Below are positions 22,944-31,844 of a DNA stretch of 64,000 nucleotides, in pieces. The position numbers and the translations under genes are program-made. Numbering within the stretch: position 1 is the stretch's first letter; each line of letters opens with the position of its first letter. Source of the stretch: Paraburkholderia acidisoli (GTDB taxonomy: Bacteria > Pseudomonadota > Gammaproteobacteria > Burkholderiales > Burkholderiaceae); contig NZ_CP046913.1 in NCBI RefSeq assembly GCF_009789675.1, positions 1 to 64,000 on the forward strand. The letters run 5' to 3'. A model generated the notes under the pieces. That model was given only the letters and a program-made list of their open reading frames with translations, was not told the DNA's origin and ran no database searches.

Positions 22944-24422
22944 TCAGTGAGAGGCCCGGACGAAGCGGCCGCCGGGCAGCGCGTGCAGATGCCCTCCGAG
23001 TTCGAGTTGCAGCAGCGTGGCCTGCAACACCGCTTCGGCCATGTCGGTGCGTTCGGCGAGGATTTCAAGCGTGGCGGGGGCGTAACCGAGCGCGTCGAGC
23101 AGGCGTTGGGCCTGCGCGCCGAGGCTGGCGGGGCGCGCCTCGGAGGATGGCGGTTGCTCGCCCGCTTGTGTTTCGACGATGTGGGGCGCGGCGGGCGTGG
23201 TGCCGCGATCGCGCGAGAGAGCGTGGCGTTTGCGTGGTTGGGTGCGTTTCTCGCTGCCAGCTGTCCTCGGGCGCGCACGCGCGGTATCGGCGCAAGCGTT
23301 GGCACGAGCATCGGCACAAGAATTGGCACAAGCGTTGGCACGAGCATCGGCACAAGAATTGGCACAAGAATTGGCACTAGCGGGCGGATCATTGGCAGGC
23401 GCGGTCGCGTCGTCGAACGCCAGCGGCAGCGTCACGCCGCGCGGGCTTCGCGCGACATCGAAGAAAATCGATTGCTTCGGCTCGCGCGGCCGCCGGGGCG
23501 CGGCTGGCGCGGTGCGGCCCGGCGTTGCGACGCGCAGCGCTTCGAGCACGTCTGCGGGCGTTTCCACGAGTTGCGCACCCTGCTTGATGAGCCCGTGACA
23601 GCCGCGCGTGAGCGGCGCGTGGATCGAGCCCGGCAGCGCGAAGACGTCGCGCCCCATTTCGTTGGCGAGGCGCGCCGTGATGAGCGAACCGGAACGTTGC
23701 GCCGCCTCGACCACGATCACGCCTTCCACGAGCGCGGCGATCACGCGATTGCGCTGCGGAAAGTTGGCCGAGCGCGCGGGCGTGCCCAGCGGCCATTCGG
23801 AGACGATCGCGCCTAGCGCCGCGATTTGCGTGGCGAGCGCGTGGTGGGCGGCGGGATAAACGAGATCCGCGCCCGTGCCGATCACGGCGACGGTGCGGCC
23901 CGCCTGATCGAGCGCGCCGCGATGCGCCGCGCCGTCGACACCCAGCGCGAGCCCGGACACCACCGTGATACCGCTCGCGGCGAGCGCGCGGGAGAAACGC
24001 GTGGCGTCTTCGAGCGCCTGCGGCGTGGCATTGCGGCTGCCGACCACGGCCACCGAGCGCGCGTGCAGCAAGTCGAGACGCCCCTTCACGTAAAGCAGCA
24101 GCGGCGGATCGGGCATGGCCAGCAGACGCGGCGGATAGGCCGGGTCGGCGAGCGTGACGATCGCGTTGCCGGGCGCGGCGCGCCAGCTTTCCAGCACGTC
24201 GAGTTGCGCGGCGAAGTCGGGACCGGGGTCGTCGAGCGCAGCGCGCGCGGCTTCGGCGCCCGCCGCCGCGGCGAGCGCGTGGAACGGTTGCGCGAACAGG
24301 TGATGCGGCAGACCGAACGCGCCCAGCAGCGCGCGCAGGGCTGCGGGCTTCAAACCGCGCGCGAAGGCGAGGCGCAGCCAGGCGGCGAGTTCGGTGGGGC
24401 TCAGCGGCAACGGTGTCAGCAT
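22944..24422 (-). CDS. dprA: DNA-processing protein DprA
   Basis: DprA binds incoming single-stranded DNA during transformation and loads RecA. The 492-residue protein has an N-terminal SAM-like helical domain, the Rossmann fold core (VAVVGSRNATPQALE, VVSGLALGVDGAAHRGAL, NFPQRNRVIAAL) and a C-terminal winged-helix DprA domain (LLDALGYAPATLEILAERT). Between core and C-terminus is an unusually long linker of about 120 residues with a tetrapeptide repeat (CANS/CADA/RANA). The ATG at 24422 opens the family N-terminus. It is divergent from def. Confidence 0.93.
   Translation of the reverse strand: MLTPLPLSPTELAAWLRLAFARGLKPAALRALLGAFGLPHHLFAQPFHALAAAAGAEAARAALDDPGPDFAAQLDVLESWRAAPGNAIVTLADPAYPPRLLAMPDPPLLLYVKGRLDLLHARSVAVVGSRNATPQALEDATRFSRALAASGITVVSGLALGVDGAAHRGALDQAGRTVAVIGTGADLVYPAAHHALATQIAALGAIVSEWPLGTPARSANFPQRNRVIAALVEGVIVVEAAQRSGSLITARLANEMGRDVFALPGSIHAPLTRGCHGLIKQGAQLVETPADVLEALRVATPGRTAPAAPRRPREPKQSIFFDVARSPRGVTLPLAFDDATAPANDPPASANSCANSCADARANACANSCADARANACADTARARPRTAGSEKRTQPRKRHALSRDRGTTPAAPHIVETQAGEQPPSSEARPASLGAQAQRLLDALGYAPATLEILAERTDMAEAVLQATLLQLELGGHLHALPGGRFVRASH
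23296..23379 (-). repeat. 12-bp repeat array inside dprA (seven units)
   Basis: Seven 12-bp units of the form GYRTYGGCACRA run head to tail, organised as a 36-bp block (three subunits) present twice plus one extra unit, with a degenerate copy before it at 23284. Each unit encodes four residues, so changes in copy number keep the frame and alter only linker length. Confidence 0.9.
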
Positions 24423-24549
24423 GGCGTTCTCCGGCCGCGGGCGAATTGCCGCACGCCGTGATAAAATTTTCACTATCCGAAATACAAAGGTGGCGCGTCA
24501 CGCATGCGGTGCGGGCGCACGCACGTGCTGGCCCAGCGCGTATTCACCG

Positions 24550-24578
24550 TTGATTTGCGGTCCGTTCGTCCGTATATC
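24550..24578 (+). promoter_or_regulatory. Candidate promoter of def
   Basis: TTGATT and TATATC are separated by 17 bases, a good match to sigma-70 -35 and -10 boxes, about 200 bases before the def ATG in the dprA-def divergent gap. The rest of this 363-base gap shows no gene. Confidence 0.45.
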
Positions 24579-24785
24579 TGCTGATATCGGCGCCGTTTGA
24601 TGGTCGCAATCCCGCGGCGGAGCCGCTAGCTGGCCGAATGGCCAACGTGCGCCCCGCGTGGCGAATGGATGATCGACCTCATCCGCGCATCAACACGCGC
24701 ACCAACGAGCGGGCCGAAGCGCGGCCCGAACCGCCGAGCACCGCGTACCCGCGCGCCCCGCGCCCTACGAGAACCCCGTCGAACC

Positions 24786-25289
24786 ATGGCTCTACTGAAC
24801 ATTCTTCATTACCCGGACAAGCGCCTGCACAAGGTCGCGCAGCCCGTCGAGAAGGTCAACGACCGTATCCGCAAGCTCGTCGCCGACATGGCCGAGACGA
24901 TGTACGCCGCGCCCGGCGTGGGCCTCGCCGCCACCCAGGTGGACGTGCACGAACGCGTGATCGTGATCGACGTGTCCGAAACGCACGACGAACTGCTCGC
25001 GTTCATCAACCCGGAAATCATCTGGGCGAGCAACGAGAAGGAAGTGCATGAAGAGGGCTGCCTCTCCGTGCCCGGCATCTACGACAACGTCGAGCGTGCC
25101 GAAAAAGTGCGCGTGCGCGCGCTGAACGAGAAGGGCGAAACCTTCGAGATCGACTGCGAAGGGCTGCTCGCCGTGTGCATCCAGCACGAGATGGATCACC
25201 TGATGGGCCGCGTGTTCGTCGAATACCTCTCGTCGCTCAAGCAGACGCGCATCAAGAACAAGATGAAGAAGCTCGAACGCGCGATGTAA
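24786..25289 (+). CDS. def: Peptide deformylase
   Basis: Removes the formyl group from the N-terminal methionine of nascent proteins. The 167-residue protein has all three signature motifs: GVGLAATQ (residues 44-51), EGCLS with metal ligand Cys92, and QHEMDHL with His134 and His138 and catalytic Glu135. The ATG at 24786 gives the normal N-terminus [11 protein letters not shown]; the frame is open 39 codons upstream but Arg/Pro-rich and unlikely. fmt, which adds the formyl group to initiator tRNA, follows. Confidence 0.97.
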   Translation: MALLNILHYPDKRLHKVAQPVEKVNDRIRKLVADMAETMYAAPGVGLAATQVDVHERVIVIDVSETHDELLAFINPEIIWASNEKEVHEEGCLSVPGIYDNVERAEKVRVRALNEKGETFEIDCEGLLAVCIQHEMDHLMGRVFVEYLSSLKQTRIKNKMKKLERAM

Positions 25290-25300
25290 CGCGCGCCGCC

Positions 25301-25375
25301 GTGCCCGTCGCCGTGTCTGGCGATGGGTTTGGCGATGGGTTTGGCGATGGGTTCGCCGATGTGCCCGTCGCCGTG
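25301..25375. repeat. Direct repeats between def and fmt
   Basis: A 15-bp direct repeat GTGCCCGTCGCCGTG occurs at 25301-25315 and 25361-25375. Between them, three 12-bp units GGCGATGGGTTT run in tandem (25319-25354). The unit seems to have grown by slippage; no function is apparent. Confidence 0.85.
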
Positions 25376-25451
25376 GTGTCGCGACGGACTTTGCAGTTCG
25401 CCACGCGGCGCCGCGCCGTTTTTATCGTCACTTCGTCTTGCCCGAGCGCCC

Positions 25452-26459
25452 ATGAGCCACAGTCTTCGCGTCATCTTTGCCGGCACGCCGGAATTCGCCG
25501 CCGCGGCGCTCGCCGCGATTCACGAGGCCGGCTTTACCGTGCCGCTCGTGCTCACGCAGCCCGACCGGCCCGCGGGCCGCGGCATGAAGCTGCAAGCGAG
25601 CCCGGTCAAGCGCTATGCGCAGGAGCACGGCATCGCGGTCGCGCAACCGCCCTCGTTGCGCCGTAACGGCAAATATCCCGAGGAAGCCGCCGCGGCGCTC
25701 GACCTGTTGCGCGCGACGCCGCACGACGTGATGGTCGTGGCCGCCTACGGCCTGCTGCTGCCGCAGGAAGTGCTCGACATTCCGCCGCGCGGCTGCATCA
25801 ACATTCACGGTTCGATCCTGCCGCGCTGGCGCGGCGCGGCGCCGATCCATCGCGCGATCGAAGCCGGCGATACCGAAACCGGCATCACGCTGATGCAGAT
25901 GGACGCCGGACTCGACACCGGCCCGATGATCTCCGAAGTGCGCACGCCCATTACCGCCAACGACACCACGGCCACGTTGCACGACCGCCTCGCGCAACTG
26001 GGCGCGAAGCTGGTCGTGGAAGGTCTCGTGGCGCTCGAACGCGACGGCGCGCTGCCCAGCACGCCGCAACCGGCCGTTGGCGCGACCTATGCCGAAAAAA
26101 TCGGCAAGCACGAAGCCGCGCTCGACTGGCGCCGCCCGGCCGTCGAACTCGCGCGCCAGATTCGCGCGTTCGATCCGTTCCCCGGCGGCGCGGCCACGCT
26201 CGACGGCGCGCAGCTCAAGCTCTGGGCCGCCGAGCCGGTGGACGGCAAGACCGGCGCGACGCCCGGCGAGATGATTGAAGTTTCGGCGGCGGGTGTGGTG
26301 GTTGCGTGCGGCGAGGGCGCGCTGCGCCTCACGCAGCTTCAGAAGCCCGGCGGCAAGCGCCTGCCCGCGCGCGAATTTCTCGCCGGCATGCCGCTCGCGG
26401 TGGGCCAGCGCTTCGAGCTGCCCCAATTGCCGGATTCCGCCGATACCCCCGCAGCGTAA
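25452..26459 (+). CDS. fmt: Methionyl-tRNA formyltransferase
   Basis: Transfers a formyl group from 10-formyltetrahydrofolate to Met-tRNA(fMet) for translation initiation. The 335-residue protein shows [15 protein letters not shown] at the start, the active-site region [20 protein letters not shown] and the C-terminal tRNA-binding domain from about residue 210. The ATG at 25452 begins [15 protein letters not shown], matching the family; earlier in-frame codons run through the 12-bp repeats. It forms the usual def-fmt pair. Confidence 0.97.
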   Translation: MSHSLRVIFAGTPEFAAAALAAIHEAGFTVPLVLTQPDRPAGRGMKLQASPVKRYAQEHGIAVAQPPSLRRNGKYPEEAAAALDLLRATPHDVMVVAAYGLLLPQEVLDIPPRGCINIHGSILPRWRGAAPIHRAIEAGDTETGITLMQMDAGLDTGPMISEVRTPITANDTTATLHDRLAQLGAKLVVEGLVALERDGALPSTPQPAVGATYAEKIGKHEAALDWRRPAVELARQIRAFDPFPGGAATLDGAQLKLWAAEPVDGKTGATPGEMIEVSAAGVVVACGEGALRLTQLQKPGGKRLPAREFLAGMPLAVGQRFELPQLPDSADTPAA

Positions 26460-26588
26460 ACCGGGCGCGATCGCCGCAACAGTCGGCCGTTCGGCCAGGG
26501 TGTAGCGTCACGAACGGCGCGTTAAAATCGGTGACGTTTTCGCGGTGTTTCGCGAGTTTTTCGGGTTTTCGCCGTTTCTGAGGTTGTC

Positions 26589-27236
26589 ATGCTTGGTATC
26601 ACCCATTTCGGTTTCTTCCTCGTCGCCGTCTTTCTGCTCAACCTGACGCCGGGCCCCGACACGGCCTATATCGTCGGCCGCAGCGTCGCGCAGGGCCGTG
26701 GCGCGGGCCTCGTGTCCGCGCTCGGCATCTCGGCGGGCTGCTGCGTGCACGCGCTCGCCTGCGCGTTCGGCCTCACGGCGCTGCTGGCGGCTTCGGCCAC
26801 GGCGTTCACGGTCATCAAGTTCGTCGGCGCAATCTATCTGATGTATCTCGGCGTGCGCCTGATCCTCGCGAAGCAGGACGCGAAGCCTGCCGAAGGCGCG
26901 GACCGTGCCGCCGCATCCAGCGCGGCGCGCCCGCTGCGTCAGCTGTTCCTTTCGGGCTTCTGGACCAACGTGCTGAACCCCAAGGTCGTGCTGTTCTTCG
27001 TGTCGTTCTTCCCGCAGTTCGTGGGCGCGGAGAGCGAGCACAAGGCGCTCGCGTTCCTGCTGCTGGGCGCCGTGTTCGTGCTGATGAGCACCGTCTGGAA
27101 CACCTTCGTCGCGTGGATCGCGGGCAGCGTCACGCAGCGCTTCTCGGGCAAGCCGGGCATGAAGAAGTGGATCGACCGCACGGTCGGCGCGGCGTTCTTC
27201 GGTCTCGGCGTGAAGCTCGCCACCACCACGCGTTAA
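26589..27236 (+). CDS. LysE/RhtB-family amino-acid exporter
   Basis: A 215-residue inner-membrane protein with about six hydrophobic segments and the family N-terminus FLVAVFLLNLTPGPDTAYIV, whose NxTPGPD motif is typical of LysE/RhtB exporters. These proteins export amino acids or analogues by proton antiport. Substrate is not predictable. It lies 129 bases after fmt, likely with its own promoter. Confidence 0.92.
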   Translation: MLGITHFGFFLVAVFLLNLTPGPDTAYIVGRSVAQGRGAGLVSALGISAGCCVHALACAFGLTALLAASATAFTVIKFVGAIYLMYLGVRLILAKQDAKPAEGADRAAASSAARPLRQLFLSGFWTNVLNPKVVLFFVSFFPQFVGAESEHKALAFLLLGAVFVLMSTVWNTFVAWIAGSVTQRFSGKPGMKKWIDRTVGAAFFGLGVKLATTTR

Positions 27237-27427
27237 GTGCACACAAAAAGTGCACGCGATAAAAGCGAACACCTGAGCGAACACTTCGGCCCAACGCGAT
27301 TGAATTTTTCGTGGCCGCCCATATCTAACAGATCGCTTACAATGCGCTCGCCCGCGCGCGGCCGACCGGTGGACGGCGGCCAGCGGGCGTCCCACGATTC
27401 GATCCCCTTTGGGTGAAGGAGCACAGC

Positions 27428-28282
27428 ATGTTCAACTGGGTCAAAACCGCGATGTTGATGGCCGCGATTACGGCCCTGTTCATCGTGATCGGCGGCGTGA
27501 TCGGCGGGCATCGTGGCATGATGCTCGCGCTGCTGTTCGCGCTCGCGATGAACTTCTTCTCGTACTGGTTCTCGGACAAGATGGTTCTGCGCATGTACAA
27601 CGCGCAGGAAGTCGACGAAACCACGGCGCCGCAGTTCTACCGCATGGTCCGCGAGCTGGCCACGCGTGCGCAGATTCCCATGCCGCGCGTCTATCTCATC
27701 AACGAAGACGCGCCCAACGCGTTCGCCACGGGCCGCAATCCCGAGCACGCGGCGGTCGCGGCCACCACGGGCATCCTGCGCGTGCTGTCCGAGCGCGAAA
27801 TGCGCGGCGTGATGGCGCACGAGCTGGCGCACGTGAAGCACCGCGACATCCTCATTTCGACGATCTCGGCCACCATGGCCGGCGCGATTTCGGCCATCGC
27901 CAATTTCGCGATGTTCTTCGGCGGCCGCGACGAGAACGGCCGTCCGGCGAACCCCATCGCGAGCATTGCCGTGGCGATCCTCGCGCCCATCGCGGGCGCG
28001 CTCATCCAGATGGCGATCTCGCGGGCGCGCGAGTTCGAGGCCGACCGCGGCGGCGCGGAGATTTCCGGCGATCCGCAGGCGCTCGCTTCGGCGCTCGACA
28101 AGATCCATCGCTACGCGCAGGGCATTCCGTTCGCCACGGCCGAGCAGCATCCGGCCACGGCGCAGATGATGATCATGAATCCGCTCGCGGGCGGCGGCAT
28201 CGCGAATCTGTTCAGCACGCATCCGGCCACCGAAGAGCGCATCCGCCGTCTCATGGAAATGGCGTCGACCGGCCGGTATTGA
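27428..28282 (+). CDS. htpX: Protease HtpX homolog
   Basis: A membrane-bound M48 zinc metalloprotease for misfolded membrane proteins. The 284-residue protein has two N-terminal transmembrane segments (residues about 5-22 and 28-48), zinc motif HELAH (His131, Glu132, His135) followed by VKHRD, two more hydrophobic segments (about 145-200) and the third ligand region [10 protein letters not shown]. The ATG at 27428 has AAGGAG 6 bases upstream, better than the GTG 15 bases earlier. Confidence 0.96.
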   Translation: MFNWVKTAMLMAAITALFIVIGGVIGGHRGMMLALLFALAMNFFSYWFSDKMVLRMYNAQEVDETTAPQFYRMVRELATRAQIPMPRVYLINEDAPNAFATGRNPEHAAVAATTGILRVLSEREMRGVMAHELAHVKHRDILISTISATMAGAISAIANFAMFFGGRDENGRPANPIASIAVAILAPIAGALIQMAISRAREFEADRGGAEISGDPQALASALDKIHRYAQGIPFATAEQHPATAQMMIMNPLAGGGIANLFSTHPATEERIRRLMEMASTGRY

Positions 28283-28331
28283 GGGCGGTATTCGCGTCGG
28301 CATCCATGGTGACGGCCGCGTGCGGCATCTG

Positions 28332-28358
28332 AAAAACGCCTCTTCGGAGGCGTTTTTT
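28332..28358. terminator. Terminator of htpX
   Basis: CGCCTC-TTCG-GAGGCG, a 6-bp stem with a stable TTCG tetraloop, is flanked by A5 and T6. It also faces the converging membrane-protein gene. Confidence 0.92.
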
Positions 28359-28386
28359 CATGGCGACGAAAAGCAATGCGCGCGCG

Positions 28387-29595
28387 TCACGGCGTGACCG
28401 TCAAATCGGCATCGCGCGTGCCGCGCGGTTCGGCGGCGAGCATGGCGGGCGCACGCTGCGCGCGCTGACGAAGCGAGGCCAGCGCGAACACGAGATACAC
28501 GCCGAGCACCCACGCGCCGTCGAGCACGAAGAACCAGCGCGTGAGCACGACCACGATCCACGCGGCGATGAAGGCGGCCGGCACGGCGAAGAAGAACGCA
28601 CGCTCGCGCGGCGTGTCGCCATGGCGATTGAGGAACAGCGAGGCGAAGCAGCACGCGAAAAACGGCCCAAGATCGTATTCCTTCAAGCGCGGATTCAGCA
28701 CGATCGCGAACGCGAGCAGGTAGAACAGCTTTCCCGACACATCACCGAAAGCGATCGCGCGCGGCGCGCGCAGCGGGTTGATCGCGTAGACGAACAACGC
28801 CGTCACGATGGTCACGTGGACCAGCACGTCGACAAACGGCGGAAGCGCGTGCAGATGCCGTTGCAGCAAGCCCGGCAGCACGAGCCCGGCGTCGTTGCGA
28901 ACCAGCATCTGCAAGCGCAGCATGGCTTCGAACGCGGCCCACTGCTGCGGCTCGAACACGACCTGTGCGACACCGGCGAGCGCGACGCCCGCCGCCGCGA
29001 GCAGTAAGTACCGCGTGGCTTTCGGCAGGAACAGGAACACGAACGCATACGCGAAGAAGTAAATCTTGATCGACGCGAACACGACGATCAGCAGCGCGAT
29101 CAGCCACGCCAGCGCGCGCGATGCGTCAGTGCCGAGGCCTTCGTCGCGAGACGCCGCGTAGAACAGCGCGACCAGCAGCACGTGCGCGAAGATCGCGAAA
29201 TTTCCGGTGACGATGCCGCCCACGCCCGCGCCGCCGGTGAGGAAACCCAGCGCGGCCACGAGCCACACGGGCGATCTGCCGATACCCCACAGCGCGCAGC
29301 CCAGCGCGGCGGCCGCGAACAGCGCGTAGACGGACGCGAACGGCGCGTGCCCGAACAGGTTCAGGAAGAGGGGCGGATAGACGAACGGCAGTGCTTGCGC
29401 GGCGTACGGGTTCGCGCCGGCGTGCAGCCGGGCGAGCGCGTCCACGTAGACGTGATAGTCCCAGAACGGCGCGCGCAGCTTGCCGCGGCCTTGCTGCAAA
29501 ACGGAGAACATCGCGAGGAAGACCAGAAACGCAATGTCGGTTCGTTTCCCGAATAGCTTCATGATGGCGCTCGCGTCGAACGGTGCAGCCATCAT
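28387..29595 (-). CDS. Glycosyltransferase 87-like (DUF2029) membrane protein
   Basis: A 402-residue polytopic membrane protein with about ten hydrophobic segments. The early loop FWDYHVYVDALARLHAGANPYA, with an acidic residue after the first segment, matches GT-C glycosyltransferases of family 87, which use polyprenyl-phosphate sugars in the periplasm. Target glycan unknown. The start is uncertain: no good ribosome site precedes 29595 or the ATG at 29562 (MKLFGKRTD). Confidence 0.7.
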   Translation of the reverse strand: MMAAPFDASAIMKLFGKRTDIAFLVFLAMFSVLQQGRGKLRAPFWDYHVYVDALARLHAGANPYAAQALPFVYPPLFLNLFGHAPFASVYALFAAAALGCALWGIGRSPVWLVAALGFLTGGAGVGGIVTGNFAIFAHVLLVALFYAASRDEGLGTDASRALAWLIALLIVVFASIKIYFFAYAFVFLFLPKATRYLLLAAAGVALAGVAQVVFEPQQWAAFEAMLRLQMLVRNDAGLVLPGLLQRHLHALPPFVDVLVHVTIVTALFVYAINPLRAPRAIAFGDVSGKLFYLLAFAIVLNPRLKEYDLGPFFACCFASLFLNRHGDTPRERAFFFAVPAAFIAAWIVVVLTRWFFVLDGAWVLGVYLVFALASLRQRAQRAPAMLAAEPRGTRDADLTVTP

Positions 29596-29781
29596 CGGCT
29601 GGGCGCCCCGCCGATATCGGACGTTTTATAGCGCGCCGGCGAGGCGGATCGCGGCGCGGCCGCCCCGCGCCACGACGGCGCCATCGCCCCGCGCGACGGC
29701 GTTGCGCCCACGCCACGCTACAATGGCCCGTTCTGGTTTTACTGACGCCGCGGCGCGCCGCGGCCCGCATCCGGTTTTTTC

Positions 29782-31254
29782 ATGACATCCAGCCCTTCCC
29801 GGCGTCCCGCCGCGCCGTCCGGCGGCAAAAAACGTCCCGCATCGTCCGGGCGCCGCGAGCGTCCGGCGGCGAGCCAGGCCGTGCATCTGTCGCCCGACTC
29901 GCTCGGCTTCGCGCTCGACCAGGCCGCGCATGCCGTCGGCGCGGTGCGCGCGGGCGCGGCATTGCCCGCCGCGCTCACGGGCGCGTTCGCGGCGCTGCCC
30001 GGCGAATTCGCCATGACGGCGCGCGGCGCGGTGCAGGACATCGCCTACCGCACGATGCGGCGGCTCGGCACCGTCGACTGGCTGATCCGGCAGCGCGTGA
30101 GCAAGGCGCCGCCGCCGCTCGTGGCGAATCTGCTTGCCTGCGCGCTGGCGCTGTTGATCGACGATGAAGCGCACGCCGCCTACACGCCGTTCACCGTGGT
30201 CGATCAGGCCGTGCGCGCCGTGGCGGCGCGCCGTGAGATCGCGTTCGCGAAGGGCCTCGTCAACGCCGTGCTGCGCGGTTTCCTGCGCGAGCGCGAAGCC
30301 GCGCTGGCCGCCGCGAACGCCGACGAGGTCGCGCACTGGAACTATCCGCGCTGGTGGCTCGAGGCGGTGCGCGCCGCGTGGCCGCAGCAATGGCAGCCGA
30401 TTCTCGCGAGCGGCAACGTGCAAGGTCCGCTCACGCTGCGCGTGAACGCGCGCCGCGCGAGCGCCGCCGACTACGTGCAGCGCCTCGCGGCGGAGAACAT
30501 CGCGGCCGCGCAGATCGGCGAACAGGCCGTGAAGCTCGCCGCGCCGTTGCCCGTCGACCGCATTCCGGGCTTCATGGCGGGCGACGTCTCGGTGCAGGAC
30601 GCGGGCGCGCAGGTCGCCGCGCAACTGCTGGGCGTGCGCGACGGCATGCGCGTGCTCGACGCGTGCGCGGCGCCCGGCGGCAAGAGCGGCCATCTGCTCG
30701 AACTCGCCGACATCGACCTGATCGCGCTCGAAAGCGACGCCACGCGCGCCGCGCGCATCGGCGAAAACTTCGCGCGTCTCGGCTTTGCGCAAGACGATCC
30801 CGCGCATCCGCAGCGGCGCGCGCGCATTGTCGTGGGCGACGCGGGCGAGCCCGCCGCGTGGCACGACGGCGAAGGCTTCGACCGCATTCTCGCCGACGTG
30901 CCGTGCTCGGCTTCCGGCATCGTGCGACGTCATCCCGACATCCGCTGGCTGCGCCGCGAAAGCGACATCGCCGCGCTCGCGAAGGAGCAGCGCCGTATTG
31001 TCGAGGCGCTGTGGCCGTTGCTCAAACCGGGCGGCGAACTGCTCTACGTGACCTGCTCGATCTTCCCCGAGGAAGGCGAGGCGCAGGCGCGCTGGTTTGA
31101 AAGCACCCACGCGGATGCGGTACGATTGGACGCGCCGGGGCAACTGCTGCCCACGGCCAGCGAGGCGCGGCAGCATGCCGATGCGCCGGCCGCAGTTCCG
31201 GATCGCACCGCAGACCACGACGGATTCTTCTACGCGCGCTTTCAGAAACGGTGA
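29782..31254 (+). CDS. rsmB: 16S rRNA (cytosine(967)-C(5))-methyltransferase RsmB
   Basis: Methylates C967 of 16S rRNA. The 490-residue protein has an N-terminal NusB-like RNA-binding domain after a basic extension, the SAM-binding motif DACAAPGGKSGHLLEL, the motif IV cysteine in DVPCSASG (Cys375) and the catalytic cysteine in YVTCSIFPEEGE (Cys425). The N-terminus is about 60 residues longer than in E. coli. It heads an operon: the next gene starts inside its stop codon. Confidence 0.94.
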   Translation: MTSSPSRRPAAPSGGKKRPASSGRRERPAASQAVHLSPDSLGFALDQAAHAVGAVRAGAALPAALTGAFAALPGEFAMTARGAVQDIAYRTMRRLGTVDWLIRQRVSKAPPPLVANLLACALALLIDDEAHAAYTPFTVVDQAVRAVAARREIAFAKGLVNAVLRGFLREREAALAAANADEVAHWNYPRWWLEAVRAAWPQQWQPILASGNVQGPLTLRVNARRASAADYVQRLAAENIAAAQIGEQAVKLAAPLPVDRIPGFMAGDVSVQDAGAQVAAQLLGVRDGMRVLDACAAPGGKSGHLLELADIDLIALESDATRAARIGENFARLGFAQDDPAHPQRRARIVVGDAGEPAAWHDGEGFDRILADVPCSASGIVRRHPDIRWLRRESDIAALAKEQRRIVEALWPLLKPGGELLYVTCSIFPEEGEAQARWFESTHADAVRLDAPGQLLPTASEARQHADAPAAVPDRTADHDGFFYARFQKR

Positions 31255-31844
31255 CCTTCAAACGCTTCTTCCCGCTGCGGCTCGCGGCGCTGATCTGGCT
31301 GGTGCTGGCCGTCGTCGGCTTCACGGCCGTCGCGCCCGCGCGCGCCGACACGATCTCGGTGCAGCGCGCGTCGCTGCAAGCCGACGGCTCGGGCTGGAAT
31401 CTCGACGCGCGCTTCGACTTCGACCTCAACAGCAGTCTGGAAGACGCGGTCAACAAGGGCATTCCGCTCTACTTCACCACCGACTTCGAACTCACGCGCC
31501 CGCGCTGGTACTGGTTCGACGAGCAGCCGGTGAGCGTGTCGCAAAGCATTCGCCTGTCGTTCCAGCCGCTCACGCGCGAATACCGCGTGTCGAGCGGCGG
31601 GCTGCAACTCGGCTTTCCCTCGCTGGCGGAAGCGCTCGCCGTCATCAAGCACGTCACGTCGTGGCACGTGATCGAGCGCAACGACGTGCACCCGGGCGAG
31701 ACCTATACGGCTTCGGTGCGCATGCAGCTCGACGTCGCGCTGATGCCCAAGCCGTTCCAGATCGACGCGGTGAACAACCGCGACTGGAACCTCGCTTCCG
31801 ACTGGAAGCGATTCAACTTCACGGTGACCGAACGTGCTAAATAA
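31251..31844 (+). CDS. DUF4390 domain-containing exported protein
   Basis: A 197-residue protein with an N-terminal signal-like segment (LRLAALIWLVLAVVGFTAV) ending near Ala-Arg-Ala, then a beta-rich domain matching DUF4390, of unknown function. The GTG start overlaps the rsmB stop by four bases (GTGA), implying translational coupling. DUF4390 genes between rsmB and an NtrY-type kinase are usual in beta-proteobacteria, so it may serve as an envelope partner of the kinase; that is inference. Confidence 0.85.
   Translation: MTFKRFFPLRLAALIWLVLAVVGFTAVAPARADTISVQRASLQADGSGWNLDARFDFDLNSSLEDAVNKGIPLYFTTDFELTRPRWYWFDEQPVSVSQSIRLSFQPLTREYRVSSGGLQLGFPSLAEALAVIKHVTSWHVIERNDVHPGETYTASVRMQLDVALMPKPFQIDAVNNRDWNLASDWKRFNFTVTERAK

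Noticed and set aside
23296..23379. CRISPR-like array
   Set aside because: Units are contiguous 12-mers without spacers and lie in frame inside dprA.
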